Positions 54,608 to 64,000 of a DNA stretch of 64,000 nt are shown one piece after another. The translations under genes were made by a program, and so were the position numbers. The notes under the pieces are model-generated. The model worked only from the letters and a program-made list of their open reading frames with translations, did not search any database and was not told the DNA's origin. How positions within the stretch are numbered: the stretch's first letter is position 1; every line of letters starts with the position of its first letter. The stretch spans positions 408,959-472,958 of the forward strand of contig JABLXG010000001.1 of assembly GCA_013178165.1 (NCBI GenBank), given 5' to 3'. Origin of the DNA: Anaerolineae bacterium (GTDB lineage: Bacteria; Chloroflexota; Anaerolineae; Aggregatilineales; Ch27).

Positions 54608-55900
54608 TTATTCCTCGAGCTGAATCGACGGTGGCATGGGCGGCAAAAGCGACGGATCGTAATGGATCTCGTTATCACTGCCGGAAATGGCAACGGTGTC
54701 AGCGATGATCGCCCCGCGTCCAAACGAGCGTGAGTTCGAGAAGTCAACATTCGCCCTGGGGGCATAGATGATACCCTGCCAGACGGTGCTGGTGCTGCTA
54801 TAGGTGATGCTGACGTTGCTGTTCTTGTTGCAGCCACCACCGTCAACATTGGTGAACAGGAGCAGGCCACCTACCGGCGTCGGCTGGGAGCCAGGCGTTG
54901 AGTAGGCGGGGTGGGCGGTCAGGTTGGTGTTGGCGCTGATGTTGATGCTACCTTCAGAGACGATCGTGATGGTAGCGGTGTGGGTGCCGCTGCCCAGGAT
55001 CTGCAGGTTGCCTTCCGAATAGATCAGGCCGCCCTGGGCAAAGCGCGTGCGCTCGGCTTCACGGTTCAGGTTGATCTGGTGGTTGCCACTGCCCGCGAAG
55101 TACCATAGCATGCCATCGGCCTGCGCCTTCTGGAAGTACAGGCCGCCGGGCCGGTAGTCCTCGATGTGGTAGAATTCCGGCACTTCAAACCGCTCAGGGA
55201 GCACAGAGGGGTTGTTGGTGGCCGGGTCGAGGGTCATGTTGTTAGCGTTGTAGTTGCACATGTAATCTACGTAGCCGTAGATATCATGATCTGACCCCTG
55301 GGACTGCACTTCGCCATTGCAACGCAGATTACCGTAGATGTCATTATCGGAGACCGTGACGGAACAGGCATTCTGGCAACTGCACCCGCGCGAGTTGATG
55401 CCCATGATGGCGCCACCGTCGTTGGCCGCGTCCCAGCCGCGGATGCAGTGGCCCAGCGCGTAGGTGGTCACGGCCAGGTCCCCGCCGTACACCAGGTGGA
55501 TGAAATAGGAGGGGATTTCGGCGGTGATGATGACCTCAGCGAAGCTGGCCGGCGGCGCTGACGTTTGCAGTGTCCGGCTTGGCGGATTGTTGACGGTGAC
55601 GGTCATCGTTGTGCCGTCATTGACGAAGCCATTGTCGGCGGCTGCCGTCAGACCGGCAGAGACCGGATCGCCGTTTGTGCACAGCGCGTAGGTAGCCGCC
55701 ATCACTGCGGCGTCGGAGGCATTCTGGGCGTCGCGCTCCAGGAAGAATAGCCGTCCGCCGTCAATGGCCAGCCCCAGCACGGCCAGCAGGGCAATCATAC
55801 CGAAGGCCATCAGGATAATCACCTGGCCGGACTGGGCACGCCGCCCGGAGAGCGACAGGCGCCGGATAAGGGAGTGGATAAAGCCTTCTTTGCGGTTCAT
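54608..55900 (-). CDS. TadG-like pilus-assembly/secreted protein
   Basis: 430 aa. The N-terminal membrane helix with GQVIILMAFGMIALLAVLGLAIDGGRL (residues ~25-52) is the TadG/Flp-assembly signature, followed by RDAQNASDAAVMAATYAL. The C-terminal ~250 residues are beta-rich with repeating NDIYGN and HDIYGY units, suggesting a beta-solenoid, and end in an acidic IHYDPSLLPP stretch. Cys pairs (CSCQNAC, CNKN) suggest disulfides outside the membrane. It shares the YRxxDxxPGGxxxxxAxA pattern with the TadG-like protein at 56956 and is its paralogue. ATG 55900 follows GAGGT. Confidence 0.83.
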   Translation of the reverse strand: MNRKEGFIHSLIRRLSLSGRRAQSGQVIILMAFGMIALLAVLGLAIDGGRLFFLERDAQNASDAAVMAATYALCTNGDPVSAGLTAAADNGFVNDGTTMTVTVNNPPSRTLQTSAPPASFAEVIITAEIPSYFIHLVYGGDLAVTTYALGHCIRGWDAANDGGAIMGINSRGCSCQNACSVTVSDNDIYGNLRCNGEVQSQGSDHDIYGYVDYMCNYNANNMTLDPATNNPSVLPERFEVPEFYHIEDYRPGGLYFQKAQADGMLWYFAGSGNHQINLNREAERTRFAQGGLIYSEGNLQILGSGTHTATITIVSEGSINISANTNLTAHPAYSTPGSQPTPVGGLLLFTNVDGGGCNKNSNVSITYSSTSTVWQGIIYAPRANVDFSNSRSFGRGAIIADTVAISGSDNEIHYDPSLLPPMPPSIQLEE

Positions 55901-55970
55901 CTGTCTTACCTCGCTTTTGCTGCAACTGATCAGGGTTGATGCCTCAGTGGGTTGTCGGACAACTATCCCG

Positions 55971-56951
55971 CTATGGGATTTCGATGACGGCCAGTTCAAA
56001 GAGCGTTTCCGGCTCTCTGCCGGGTTGAATCAGGGTCAACGTGCCATTGCTGGCGCGGGCGATCACGCAGTCCGTGCAGGTCAGCAGGGCCGGGGTGGCC
56101 GTGCTGCGCGTACCGTCCCGGTTGTACAGGTAGATCAGGTTGGCCCGGTCCCGGGTGACGCGGGCGTAGTCAAACAGGTACGAGGTAGGCACGCCGCTAT
56201 ACGTCCCGCTGGCGACGGTCACAGTCTGGTAAGCGCCTGCGCTGCCGTAGACGCCCAGCAGGCCGGTCAGATCGGACCAGCTCCACAGGCCCCCGCGCTG
56301 GAAATAGCCCGCCAGATTCACCTGATCGGGCCGGGCGGGGACGGCCACCGTCAGGACATTGCGGATATCGGCAGCCCGCACCGCCTGGATGCTGGCCAGT
56401 TCCTGGATCACATTGAAGGCCCGCCCGTAAGGCGGCACAACGACCAGCGTATTCTGCGGCGTGGCGGCGATCAGGTAATCCATGAAGTCGTCAGCGCCCC
56501 GCAGGATGTAGACCACCTGCCGCCCGGAACGGGTGACCAGCAGCAGCCGCTCGGCTTCCGCATTCAGCCGGACATAGCGCAGCAGGTAGGCCAGCGGGAC
56601 GCCACGGTAGGTGGTGCCTTCCACGTCCCGGCTGATCAGCTGGCCTGCCGTCCCGTAGACGCCCAGCAGGTTCACGATGTCATCCCAGCGCCAGTAGCCA
56701 CCGTTGGCCATCTCGCCGCTGAGGGCGATGGTCTGCCCATCCTGCGGCAGGCGCAGGGGCGGGCTGCTGGGCCGCGTGGGGGAGGGCGTCACGCCGGGGA
56801 TAAGTCCTTCGGGCGTCGCAGTGGCCTGTGCGGCGGCGCTCTGGCGGGCGTTAAAATCGCTCAGGCCGGTTACAAAGCCGAATAGCGCCAGCACCAGCGC
56901 CGCGGCGACCACGATGGCAAAGGGGAGATAGCTTCTCAGGTTGGTGAACAT
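55971..56951 (-). CDS. Membrane-anchored protein with two copies of one domain
   Basis: 326 aa. One N-terminal helix (~5-28), a Pro/Thr linker, then two related halves. The first has WRWDDIVNLLGVYGTAG, then TYRGVPLAYLLRYVRL. The second has WSWSDLTGLLGVYGSAG, then TYSGVPTSYLFDYARV. The pattern is faintly like the sulfite-oxidase/molybdopterin-binding fold seen in some surface proteins, but no cofactor Cys motif stands out, so no function is assigned. The start could also be 56966, overlapping the upstream gene. It lies within the pseudopilin cluster. Confidence 0.7.
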   Translation of the reverse strand: MFTNLRSYLPFAIVVAAALVLALFGFVTGLSDFNARQSAAAQATATPEGLIPGVTPSPTRPSSPPLRLPQDGQTIALSGEMANGGYWRWDDIVNLLGVYGTAGQLISRDVEGTTYRGVPLAYLLRYVRLNAEAERLLLVTRSGRQVVYILRGADDFMDYLIAATPQNTLVVVPPYGRAFNVIQELASIQAVRAADIRNVLTVAVPARPDQVNLAGYFQRGGLWSWSDLTGLLGVYGSAGAYQTVTVASGTYSGVPTSYLFDYARVTRDRANLIYLYNRDGTRSTATPALLTCTDCVIARASNGTLTLIQPGREPETLFELAVIEIP

Positions 56952-56955
56952 AGGC

Positions 56956-58314
56956 TCACTCACCATCTCCTGCGGATACCCGGGCGACCCGCACGATATG
57001 CTGCGGCGCATCAACCAGCGCCACCGGCTCCGGCGCGGGCGGGCAATAGGCAGGCTGGTGGCGGATGACGCCTCCAGCGCTGTTGACCATCACCCGCTGG
57101 CCCAGCACCGCACCCTCCAGCACCGCCTCTCCGCTGATGTCGATCCTGACGCCGCCAGCAGGGGCCAGGATCAGCCCGGCCAGCCGATCGGCGTCCTCAG
57201 CCACTGTGATGGCTCCTTCCCTATCTGCGCTACTGCTGTAGAACAGCACGCCGGCGGTATGCGGGGTAAGGTCGGCAGCCAGTTCCGGCGCAAGGATGAT
57301 GCGATCGGAGCTCACCAGGGTCAGCCGCCAGGGGGAACCATCGCTCCGGGGCGGCAGACTGTCCAGCTGAATCGGGCCATCGGTCACATACAAGCCATTG
57401 CCGTGAAGGGCGATGGTATCGCCGTCAATACCGCCGGGCAGGTTGTGTGCTCCACCACGCGCTTCCGCCGACCGCCACAGGAACCCACCGGGCTGGAAGT
57501 CCTGCAGCCGATAAAGGTATGGCGATAGGATGTCATCCCCGCTCATTGGGCTGAGGCCCTGTGCAGGCTCCACCCCTTCCCATACCAGGCTGGCTTCAGC
57601 TCCCGCGCCGATAGTCACGGGGAAGACCGAGTCCAGGCGGATGGGCGTTTCTCCGCCACGGAGGGTCAGCCCGCCACTGCTGTGGATACCGCCGCTGATT
57701 GTGAGGCCGGAACCGACGATTGAAACCGGACTGGTGGTGGTATCGGTATCCAGGCCATAGAGGACATAGGTGCCACACCAGGCGGTTTCATCCCAGGTGG
57801 CGGCAGCTTCCGCCCGGATGGTGGTGTTCTTGAGGCCCATCAGCCGGATCATCAGCGTATCCTGCGGGTAATACACCTCGACGTGCAGGCCATACAGGGC
57901 CGCGCAGGGCACCGCGCCGCTGGCGCCGACCTGCCAGGGCAGGCCGGTCTCCGGGTTGATCAGGTCGATCAGAGCGCCGGTAGCATCCCGGCTCAGGTAG
58001 TACGCCTGCACGTTCAATTCCCGTGTCGTATCCAGCACCTGGTTCAGGTCGGCGTAGAGCGAAATCCGCTCCCAGATCAACCGGTCGGAGGTCTGGTCAC
58101 ACACAAAGCCGGGAGTGAGCAAAAGCTCCTGCAGGCTTCCCGCCCCGGCCAACGCGGACGCCTCCGCCGCGTTCTGAGCCAGATACCGGTTCCAGGCAGC
58201 GCTCCGACCGTCGACGATCGCAAGCAGGATGACCAGCAGGCCGACCAGCGCCAGGATCACCAGCCCTGCGATCCGCCATTTTGAGCCTGTGAGTCGCTGC
58301 CGACTGAACACCAC
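56956..58314 (-). CDS. TadG-like protein, first gene of the surface locus
   Basis: 452 aa. The N-terminal helix (~14-33) is followed by AAWNRYLAQNAAEASALAGAGSL, as in TadE/TadG proteins where a surplus of Ala precedes the secreted part. Residues ~190-430 are beta-rich (SGLTISGGIHSSGGLTLRGG, then VLEGAVLGQRVMVNSAGGV), like a polymer-forming or beta-solenoid domain, ending IRHQPAYCPP. It is paralogous to the 430-aa protein at 54608. The predicted promoter region is 58315-58610. Confidence 0.8.
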   Translation of the reverse strand: MVFSRQRLTGSKWRIAGLVILALVGLLVILLAIVDGRSAAWNRYLAQNAAEASALAGAGSLQELLLTPGFVCDQTSDRLIWERISLYADLNQVLDTTRELNVQAYYLSRDATGALIDLINPETGLPWQVGASGAVPCAALYGLHVEVYYPQDTLMIRLMGLKNTTIRAEAAATWDETAWCGTYVLYGLDTDTTTSPVSIVGSGLTISGGIHSSGGLTLRGGETPIRLDSVFPVTIGAGAEASLVWEGVEPAQGLSPMSGDDILSPYLYRLQDFQPGGFLWRSAEARGGAHNLPGGIDGDTIALHGNGLYVTDGPIQLDSLPPRSDGSPWRLTLVSSDRIILAPELAADLTPHTAGVLFYSSSADREGAITVAEDADRLAGLILAPAGGVRIDISGEAVLEGAVLGQRVMVNSAGGVIRHQPAYCPPAPEPVALVDAPQHIVRVARVSAGDGE

Positions 58315-58610
58315 TGCCTCTCGTTCTGGCTGTCAGCCCGGTATCACCGACGACGACCACGCGCAGGTGGCTGCCTGCACCACCACGTCACGCTTGCCTG
58401 GCCAAAGGCGCCATACTCCCTGCTATGCAATGGTATTCGTTAACAGAATACGCAGGACGGTAGGGCAGGAGCAATGGTACCTTTGTTCAGCCTCAGTCTC
58501 ATCATAGCGGAATCACAAAGGCGCGGGGTAAAACTTGGTAAAAAATTCCGCTTTTGGTCAACGATTCCCCGGTGGAAGGCTGGCGGCAGCCTGCGGATGG
58601 GGAAAGCTCC
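58315..58610. promoter_or_regulatory. 296-base upstream region of the surface locus, with operator-like repeat
   Basis: GTATTC-GTTAACA-GAATAC at 58433-58451 is an inverted repeat with 6-bp arms about 120 bases before the first start codon. AGCGGAAT (58506-58513) and ATTCCGCT (58545-58552) form a second, wider inverted repeat just after the response-regulator stop. I could not find a convincing promoter pair. Confidence 0.35.
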
Positions 58611-59306
58611 CTACTCGCCGACGATGTATCCGCGCCCGTGTACGTTGCGCAGGTAGCGCGGCTCGTCTGGATTGCTCTCGATCTTGGCCCGCAGGTTGCG
58701 CATGTGAACATGCACCAGTTTGGGGTTGCCGGTGCCCGGCGGGTATTCCCATACGTTTTCCAGCAGCTCGGCGGTAGAAACCGGCTGTCCGGCGTGCAAC
58801 ATCAGGTAGTGCATCAGGCGGTGCTCGACGGCGCTGAGTTGAATGCGGGTTTGCCCGATCAGGAGTTCGGGGCGGGTGATGTGCAGGGCCATTTCGCCGA
58901 CGACGACGTAATCCGCGTGGACATCCAGGGCACCGCCCGGTGCGCGGCGCAGCAGAGCGCGCAGGCGAGCCGGTAGCTCGATCACCTCGAACGGTTTGCT
59001 CAGGAAGTCGTCGCCGCCTGCGTCCAGGGCCTCGGCGATGTCGGTGGGGCGATTCTTGGCCGTCAGGAACAGGATCGGGATGCGCGCCAGGAAGGGGTCG
59101 GCCCGCAGACGGCGGCACACTTCCACCCCGTCCATTTCTGGCATGATAATGTCCAAGACGATGATATCTGGGCGCTCCTGCCTGACGATCTCCAGCGCGT
59201 CACGTCCGCTTTGTGCAGTGGTGACGGTGAAACCGGCCCCTTCCAGGACCCGGCGCACCGCCCGCAGCACCTGAGGATCATCATCAACAGCCAGCACGGT
59301 CGGCAT
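58611..59306 (-). CDS. OmpR-family response regulator
   Basis: 231 aa. Receiver domain at residues 1-~120 with D8-D9-D10, phospho-acceptor in IIVLDIIMPEMDG, Thr in FLTAK and the Lys of LSKPF. The winged-helix DNA-binding domain is at ~130-230 (LSAVEHRLMHYLMLHAGQ, TELLENVWEYP, HVHMRNLRAKIE, VHGRGYIV). It probably controls genes in answer to the adjacent kinase, 54 bases upstream in the same direction. The divergent palindrome-rich spacer to the surface locus makes that locus a candidate target (inference). Confidence 0.93.
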   Translation of the reverse strand: MPTVLAVDDDPQVLRAVRRVLEGAGFTVTTAQSGRDALEIVRQERPDIIVLDIIMPEMDGVEVCRRLRADPFLARIPILFLTAKNRPTDIAEALDAGGDDFLSKPFEVIELPARLRALLRRAPGGALDVHADYVVVGEMALHITRPELLIGQTRIQLSAVEHRLMHYLMLHAGQPVSTAELLENVWEYPPGTGNPKLVHVHMRNLRAKIESNPDEPRYLRNVHGRGYIVGE

Positions 59307-59360
59307 ATCCGGTTACCCTCCCCCCACGTTCTGACGTCGCCCGGCAGGATCGGCGGGCTG

Positions 59361-61136
59361 TCAGTCAGCGGGCGGGGCACTGATCGGCAACTTGACGGTG
59401 AAGCGCGCACCCGCTCCGGCCTGACTTTCGACTGTCATTATACCCCCGTGCCGCTGGACGACATCGTGGCAGATGGCCAGGCCCAGGCCTGTGCCCTGCG
59501 GCTTGGTGGTGAAGAACGGCGTGAAAATGTGCGGCAGGTCTTCCGCCCGGATGCCCACCCCGTTGTCTTCGATGGTGACTTCGACCATCTGCTCGGCCCG
59601 GTTGTAGGCGGTGCTGACCCGGATCTGGCTGTTGGGAATATCGCGGACGGCATCGCGGGCATTCAGCAGCAGGTTGATCCAGACGACATCCTCCAGGTGT
59701 CGCCCGCTGGCGGTGATCGGCGGCAAGTCCGGTGCCAGCTCGATCACCAGCCGGCTGATGTATGGTTCTACCTGCGTCCTGACCAGGGCGATGGCGTTTT
59801 GTACAGAGGCGTTGACATCGGTCTCGCCCATGTCCAGCGGCAGGGAGCGGGTCAGGTTGAGCATTTGCTCAACGATGGTGCCGGCGCGGTAGGCCGCTTC
59901 TTTGATCGCCTGCACGGACTCGCGCAGGTCGTCATCCAGATCAGGGCGGCTGAGTAGCAGATGCACCTCAGCGACGATGCTGGTCAGCGGGTTATTGATC
60001 TGGTGGGCGACACCCGCAGCAGTTTCACCTGCGGCGGCCAGCCGGGCGCTACGGGCCAGCTGCTCGTGTGCCTGCGCCAGCGCCGCCTGGGAGCGTTCCA
60101 GTGAGTTGAGCATCGCGTTGATCGAGTTGGCCAGGTCCGCCAGTTCATCCTGGCCTTCCACGACCACGCGGGTGGAGATGTCGCCGCGCTGGCCGATGTC
60201 ACGGATGCGGTTGGTCAGTCGTAACAGACGGCCCAATACCACCCGATCAAGGAGGAACAGGCTGCCCAGTGTGGCTGGCAGGCTGAGGATCAGGATGACA
60301 GCCAGCTGGACGAAAATGACGGCTTGCCCCTGGCGGTAGATCTCGCGAGTTTGTTCCACCTGCAGGATAAGGATCGGCGTGCCGTGAAGGTCTGCCAGCA
60401 GGGCATAGCTGGCGATGCGGCGATCATCCAGGGTGCGGACGATGAGAGGGCTGGCGCTGGAAAGCTGATCGCGGGCGGTGACGAAATCCGGCGGCAGGCG
60501 CGGATCATGGTACGGCTGGAGGCGAAGCGGCAGGCGGGTGATGGCGGCCAGATGCTGGATTTCCAGGCTGTCCAGGTAGCGGCCCCAGATCAGGGTGCCA
60601 ACCAGGGAGGGGCTGCCGTCCCCGGCTACGACCGGGGCCGCCAGAACCATCAGCGGCCCTTCTGGCAGCATAAGGTAGCCATTCTGGATTGTGTCGCTAT
60701 CCGCGTGGGTCAGCAGTGTAGCGTCGATGCGCAGGTATTCCAGCAGGGCGCGGGGGGCCTCTGTCAACTGGCGGTTGTAGCGGTCGTAGCCGCCGGCATA
60801 GCGCACACGCCCGGCAGCATCCACGACGATGATCACGCTGAGGTCGCGCGCGGCAAAGACGCTGGCGCCGAACGTTGCAGCGGACGCCTCGTCGTCATCG
60901 GCTGTCAGGAAGCGGTAGAGGGTTTCCTGCCAGGCCCGGTCGGTGGCGAAAGGGCGCAGGGTGGCAAAGCTATCGGCCAGTGCGTTGAGGGCGCGTTGCA
61001 TGTTCTGCCTGGCGGTTTCCTCCTCCAGCGCCATGAAGTTGTTCAGCAGGAGGGTCTGCGCGGTGGCATACAGCGCCAGCATCAGGCTGAAGAACAACAG
61101 GCCGATGATCAGCACCACCTTGCGCCGGAGGGTCAT
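59361..61136 (-). CDS. Membrane sensor histidine kinase with CHASE4-like sensor
   Basis: 591 aa. Helix 1 at ~8-28, an extracellular sensor (~30-275) with CHASE4-type features (RPFATDRAWQETLYRFL, IIVVDAAGRVRYAGGYD), helix 2 (~278-300), HAMP (~300-350), a coiled linker, HisKA with GVAHQINNPLTSI, and HATPase (NLLLNARDAV, DNGVGIRAEDL, GTGLGLAICHDVV). ATG 61136 follows AAAGGG; the GTG at 61142 is the alternative. It is paired with the downstream OmpR-type regulator. Ligand unknown. Confidence 0.9.
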   Translation of the reverse strand: MTLRRKVVLIIGLLFFSLMLALYATAQTLLLNNFMALEEETARQNMQRALNALADSFATLRPFATDRAWQETLYRFLTADDDEASAATFGASVFAARDLSVIIVVDAAGRVRYAGGYDRYNRQLTEAPRALLEYLRIDATLLTHADSDTIQNGYLMLPEGPLMVLAAPVVAGDGSPSLVGTLIWGRYLDSLEIQHLAAITRLPLRLQPYHDPRLPPDFVTARDQLSSASPLIVRTLDDRRIASYALLADLHGTPILILQVEQTREIYRQGQAVIFVQLAVILILSLPATLGSLFLLDRVVLGRLLRLTNRIRDIGQRGDISTRVVVEGQDELADLANSINAMLNSLERSQAALAQAHEQLARSARLAAAGETAAGVAHQINNPLTSIVAEVHLLLSRPDLDDDLRESVQAIKEAAYRAGTIVEQMLNLTRSLPLDMGETDVNASVQNAIALVRTQVEPYISRLVIELAPDLPPITASGRHLEDVVWINLLLNARDAVRDIPNSQIRVSTAYNRAEQMVEVTIEDNGVGIRAEDLPHIFTPFFTTKPQGTGLGLAICHDVVQRHGGIMTVESQAGAGARFTVKLPISAPPAD

Positions 61137-61209
61137 GCGCACACCCTTTCCCTGTGACCGGCAGTAAGCCTCATCCGGGCCTGCAGCGGGCCTGACGCCC
61201 GACCCGCCT

Positions 61210-62715
<1,506 letters not shown>

Positions 62716-62797
62716 GGTTCTCTCCTCGGTTCACATGGCCCCGCCTGCGGGGCCGCTCAGGCGCATTATGTAGCCGGCAACAGACAGCGCGCCATCC

Positions 62798-63799
62798 TCA
62801 CTCACGCAGCAGGTCGGCGCTGCGGGCCAGCAGGCCGGGCAACCCGCCCGTATGCCAGAACAGGATCGTCTCCTCCGGGCGGAAGACCCCGGCGCGAATC
62901 ATATTAACCAGCTGGGCAAAGGCCCGACCGGTATACACCGGATCAAGCAGGATGCCTTCTGTCCGCGCCAGCAGGCGGATGCCCTCGCGCTCGGCGGCGG
63001 TGGTGACGCCATAGGCGTGCGGGCCGCAGGCGTCATAGAAGACGAAATCGGCGTTCGTGAAGGTCAGCCTGAGGCCCAGGTGCTCCGCCGTCGCTGCTGC
63101 CAGGGCGCGGACCGTCCCGGCGATGTCCGGGATGGCGAAGTTGTTCATGCCGATCACCGTCGCGCCCAGATCAAGCGCCTTAACGCCGACCAGGACGCCG
63201 GCATGTGTCCCGCCGGAACCGGCTACCAGGACGATGCGGTCAACATGTTCGCCCTGCGCGGCCAGCTGCCCGGCCAGTTCCTCGACGGCGGCGACATAGC
63301 CCGTCGCGCCGACCGGCACCGAGCCGCCGGTGGGGATGACATACGCCCTGCCGCCCCCGGCGGCAACCTCCGCCGCGACTTCGGCCATAACTTCTTCGCG
63401 CGGGCGACCGTTCGTCCAGCGCACTTGCGCGCCGAGCAGGTCATTCAGCAGCAGGTTGCCGTCCCAGTATTCGCGGGGCAGCGGTTCCCCGGAGAGCACG
63501 AGCACACAGCGCAGGCCGTAGCGGGCAGCAGCGGCGGCTGTCTGGCGGCAGTGGTTGGATTGCACGCCGCCGGGCGTGATCAGCGTATCCGCGCCGTGGG
63601 CCAGCGCGTCGCCGAGCAGGAATTCCAGCTTGCGGGTCTTATTGCCGCCGGAAGCCAGGCCGGTCTGGTCATCGCGCTTGATCAGCAGGCGCGGGCAACC
63701 GGGCAGAGCGCGGCGCAGGCGGGGCAGATCATGGATCGGTGTGGGCAGGAAGGCCAGCGGCACGCGCGGCAGGTGGGCGGTCAGCGACTGGTCGGCCAT
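62798..63799 (-). CDS. PLP-dependent D-cysteine desulfhydrase / ACC deaminase-family enzyme
   Basis: 333 aa, fold-type II PLP enzyme. The PLP lysine is in SGGNKTRKLEF, the substrate loop is GGVQSNHCRQTAAAAA, and the phosphate-binding region is AGSGGTHAGVL. Family members deaminate D-cysteine or 1-aminocyclopropane-1-carboxylate. The sequence alone favours the D-cysteine desulfhydrase group but does not settle the substrate. It lies 82 bases upstream of glpK in the same direction. Confidence 0.88.
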   Translation of the reverse strand: MADQSLTAHLPRVPLAFLPTPIHDLPRLRRALPGCPRLLIKRDDQTGLASGGNKTRKLEFLLGDALAHGADTLITPGGVQSNHCRQTAAAAARYGLRCVLVLSGEPLPREYWDGNLLLNDLLGAQVRWTNGRPREEVMAEVAAEVAAGGGRAYVIPTGGSVPVGATGYVAAVEELAGQLAAQGEHVDRIVLVAGSGGTHAGVLVGVKALDLGATVIGMNNFAIPDIAGTVRALAAATAEHLGLRLTFTNADFVFYDACGPHAYGVTTAAEREGIRLLARTEGILLDPVYTGRAFAQLVNMIRAGVFRPEETILFWHTGGLPGLLARSADLLRE

Positions 63800-63891
63800 G
63801 GCGGGGCATCTCCCGTCGGGTGGATGGCGTCACGGCTCCATTGTATGGCGAATGCGCCGGGAGGGGTAGGCGGGCGTATTCTTTCACGCAA

Positions 63892-63905
63892 AATGTTACC
63901 GAGGG
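63892..63905 (+). repeat. Direct repeat AATGTTACCGAGGG, copy 1
   Basis: The same 14 bases recur at 63927-63940, 35 bp later. Each copy is preceded by a related TTCACxCAAAA segment. The pair lies just before a transposase-like start, so this is probably the end region of a mobile element. Confidence 0.8.
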
Positions 63906-63926
63906 GGTATGGTTCACTCAAAAGAT

Positions 63927-63940
63927 AATGTTACCGAGGG
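63927..63940 (+). repeat. Direct repeat AATGTTACCGAGGG, copy 2
   Basis: Second copy, ending four bases before the ATG at 63945. Its GAGGG also serves as the ribosome site. Confidence 0.8.
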
Positions 63941-63944
63941 AACC

Positions 63945-64000
63945 ATGTCCAGCGACGAACAGATGACCATTGATGAACGACGCAAGTACCTGCGAACGAT
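63945..64000 (+). CDS. Start of a probable transposase/integrase gene, cut by the window end
   Basis: Eighteen codons are visible, MSSDEQMTIDERRKYLRT, running off the end. The DERRKYLR opening is like that of IS481/integrase-type transposases that start with a helical DNA-binding region. That recognition and the repeats upstream are the only support. Confidence 0.4.
   Translation, partial: MSSDEQMTIDERRKYLRT

Overview
The window is a GC-rich, densely coded bacterial chromosome segment. It has no tRNA, rRNA or CRISPR array that I can see. The gene set is typical of Chloroflexota, probably the Anaerolineae: a WD40-tailed Ser/Thr kinase, TadE/TadG-type pseudopilins, a CAP-LysM protein, a BTAD regulator, paired MoeA proteins and AmaP/Asp23-like proteins. 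That placement is an inference from gene content. No phylogenetic marker was compared.

Layout. 1-3.5 kb (-): membrane protein, GT39-like glycosyltransferase, HAD phosphatase. 3.7-5.7 kb (+): GAF-SpoIIE phosphatase and an AmaP-like protein. 5.8-11.6 kb: molybdenum cofactor block with mobA (-) divergent from moeA, a PAS histidine kinase and a MoeA-PBP fusion (+). 11.6-13.5 kb (+): secreted beta-propeller-like protein and an N-terminally short methyltransferase. 13.6-17.3 kb (-): BTAD regulator and a pseudo-receiver fused to an APH-like kinase. 17.4-25.4 kb: Nudix, membrane-PEBP fusion, DUF4013-like protein, cation efflux, ClpC, CAP-LysM.

25.6-32.5 kb (+) is a ribose-type operon: LacI regulator, RbsD, permease, a tandemly duplicated binding protein, ATPase, and a second permease. 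A LacI-type operator overlaps its start site and a strong terminator ends it. It converges on lacZ (-). 35.9-41.2 kb (+) is a pyrBCDEF operon behind a ~290-nt leader that has an intrinsic terminator just before pyrB. carAB and ribokinase are not in the window.

41.2-58.3 kb (-) reads as one surface or appendage locus: two TadG-like proteins, a duplicated-domain protein, a small TadE pseudopilin, a 1760-aa TadE-anchored adhesin, an SH3b protein, an FHA protein, and a kinase-nSTAND-WD40 protein. The small tadE is cut by an IS982-like element that left a 7-bp target duplication. Removing the element and one duplication restores the reading frame exactly. No tadA, tadB, tadC or prepilin peptidase is in the window. 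58.6-63.8 kb (-): a two-component system, glycerol kinase and a D-cysteine desulfhydrase-like enzyme. The last 120 bases begin another transposase-like gene behind direct repeats.

The most unusual items are the tandem RbsB, the pyr leader, the pseudo-receiver/APH fusion, the membrane-PEBP fusion, the adhesin with nested PA14 modules, and the IS element with a start-codon-sequestering hairpin.
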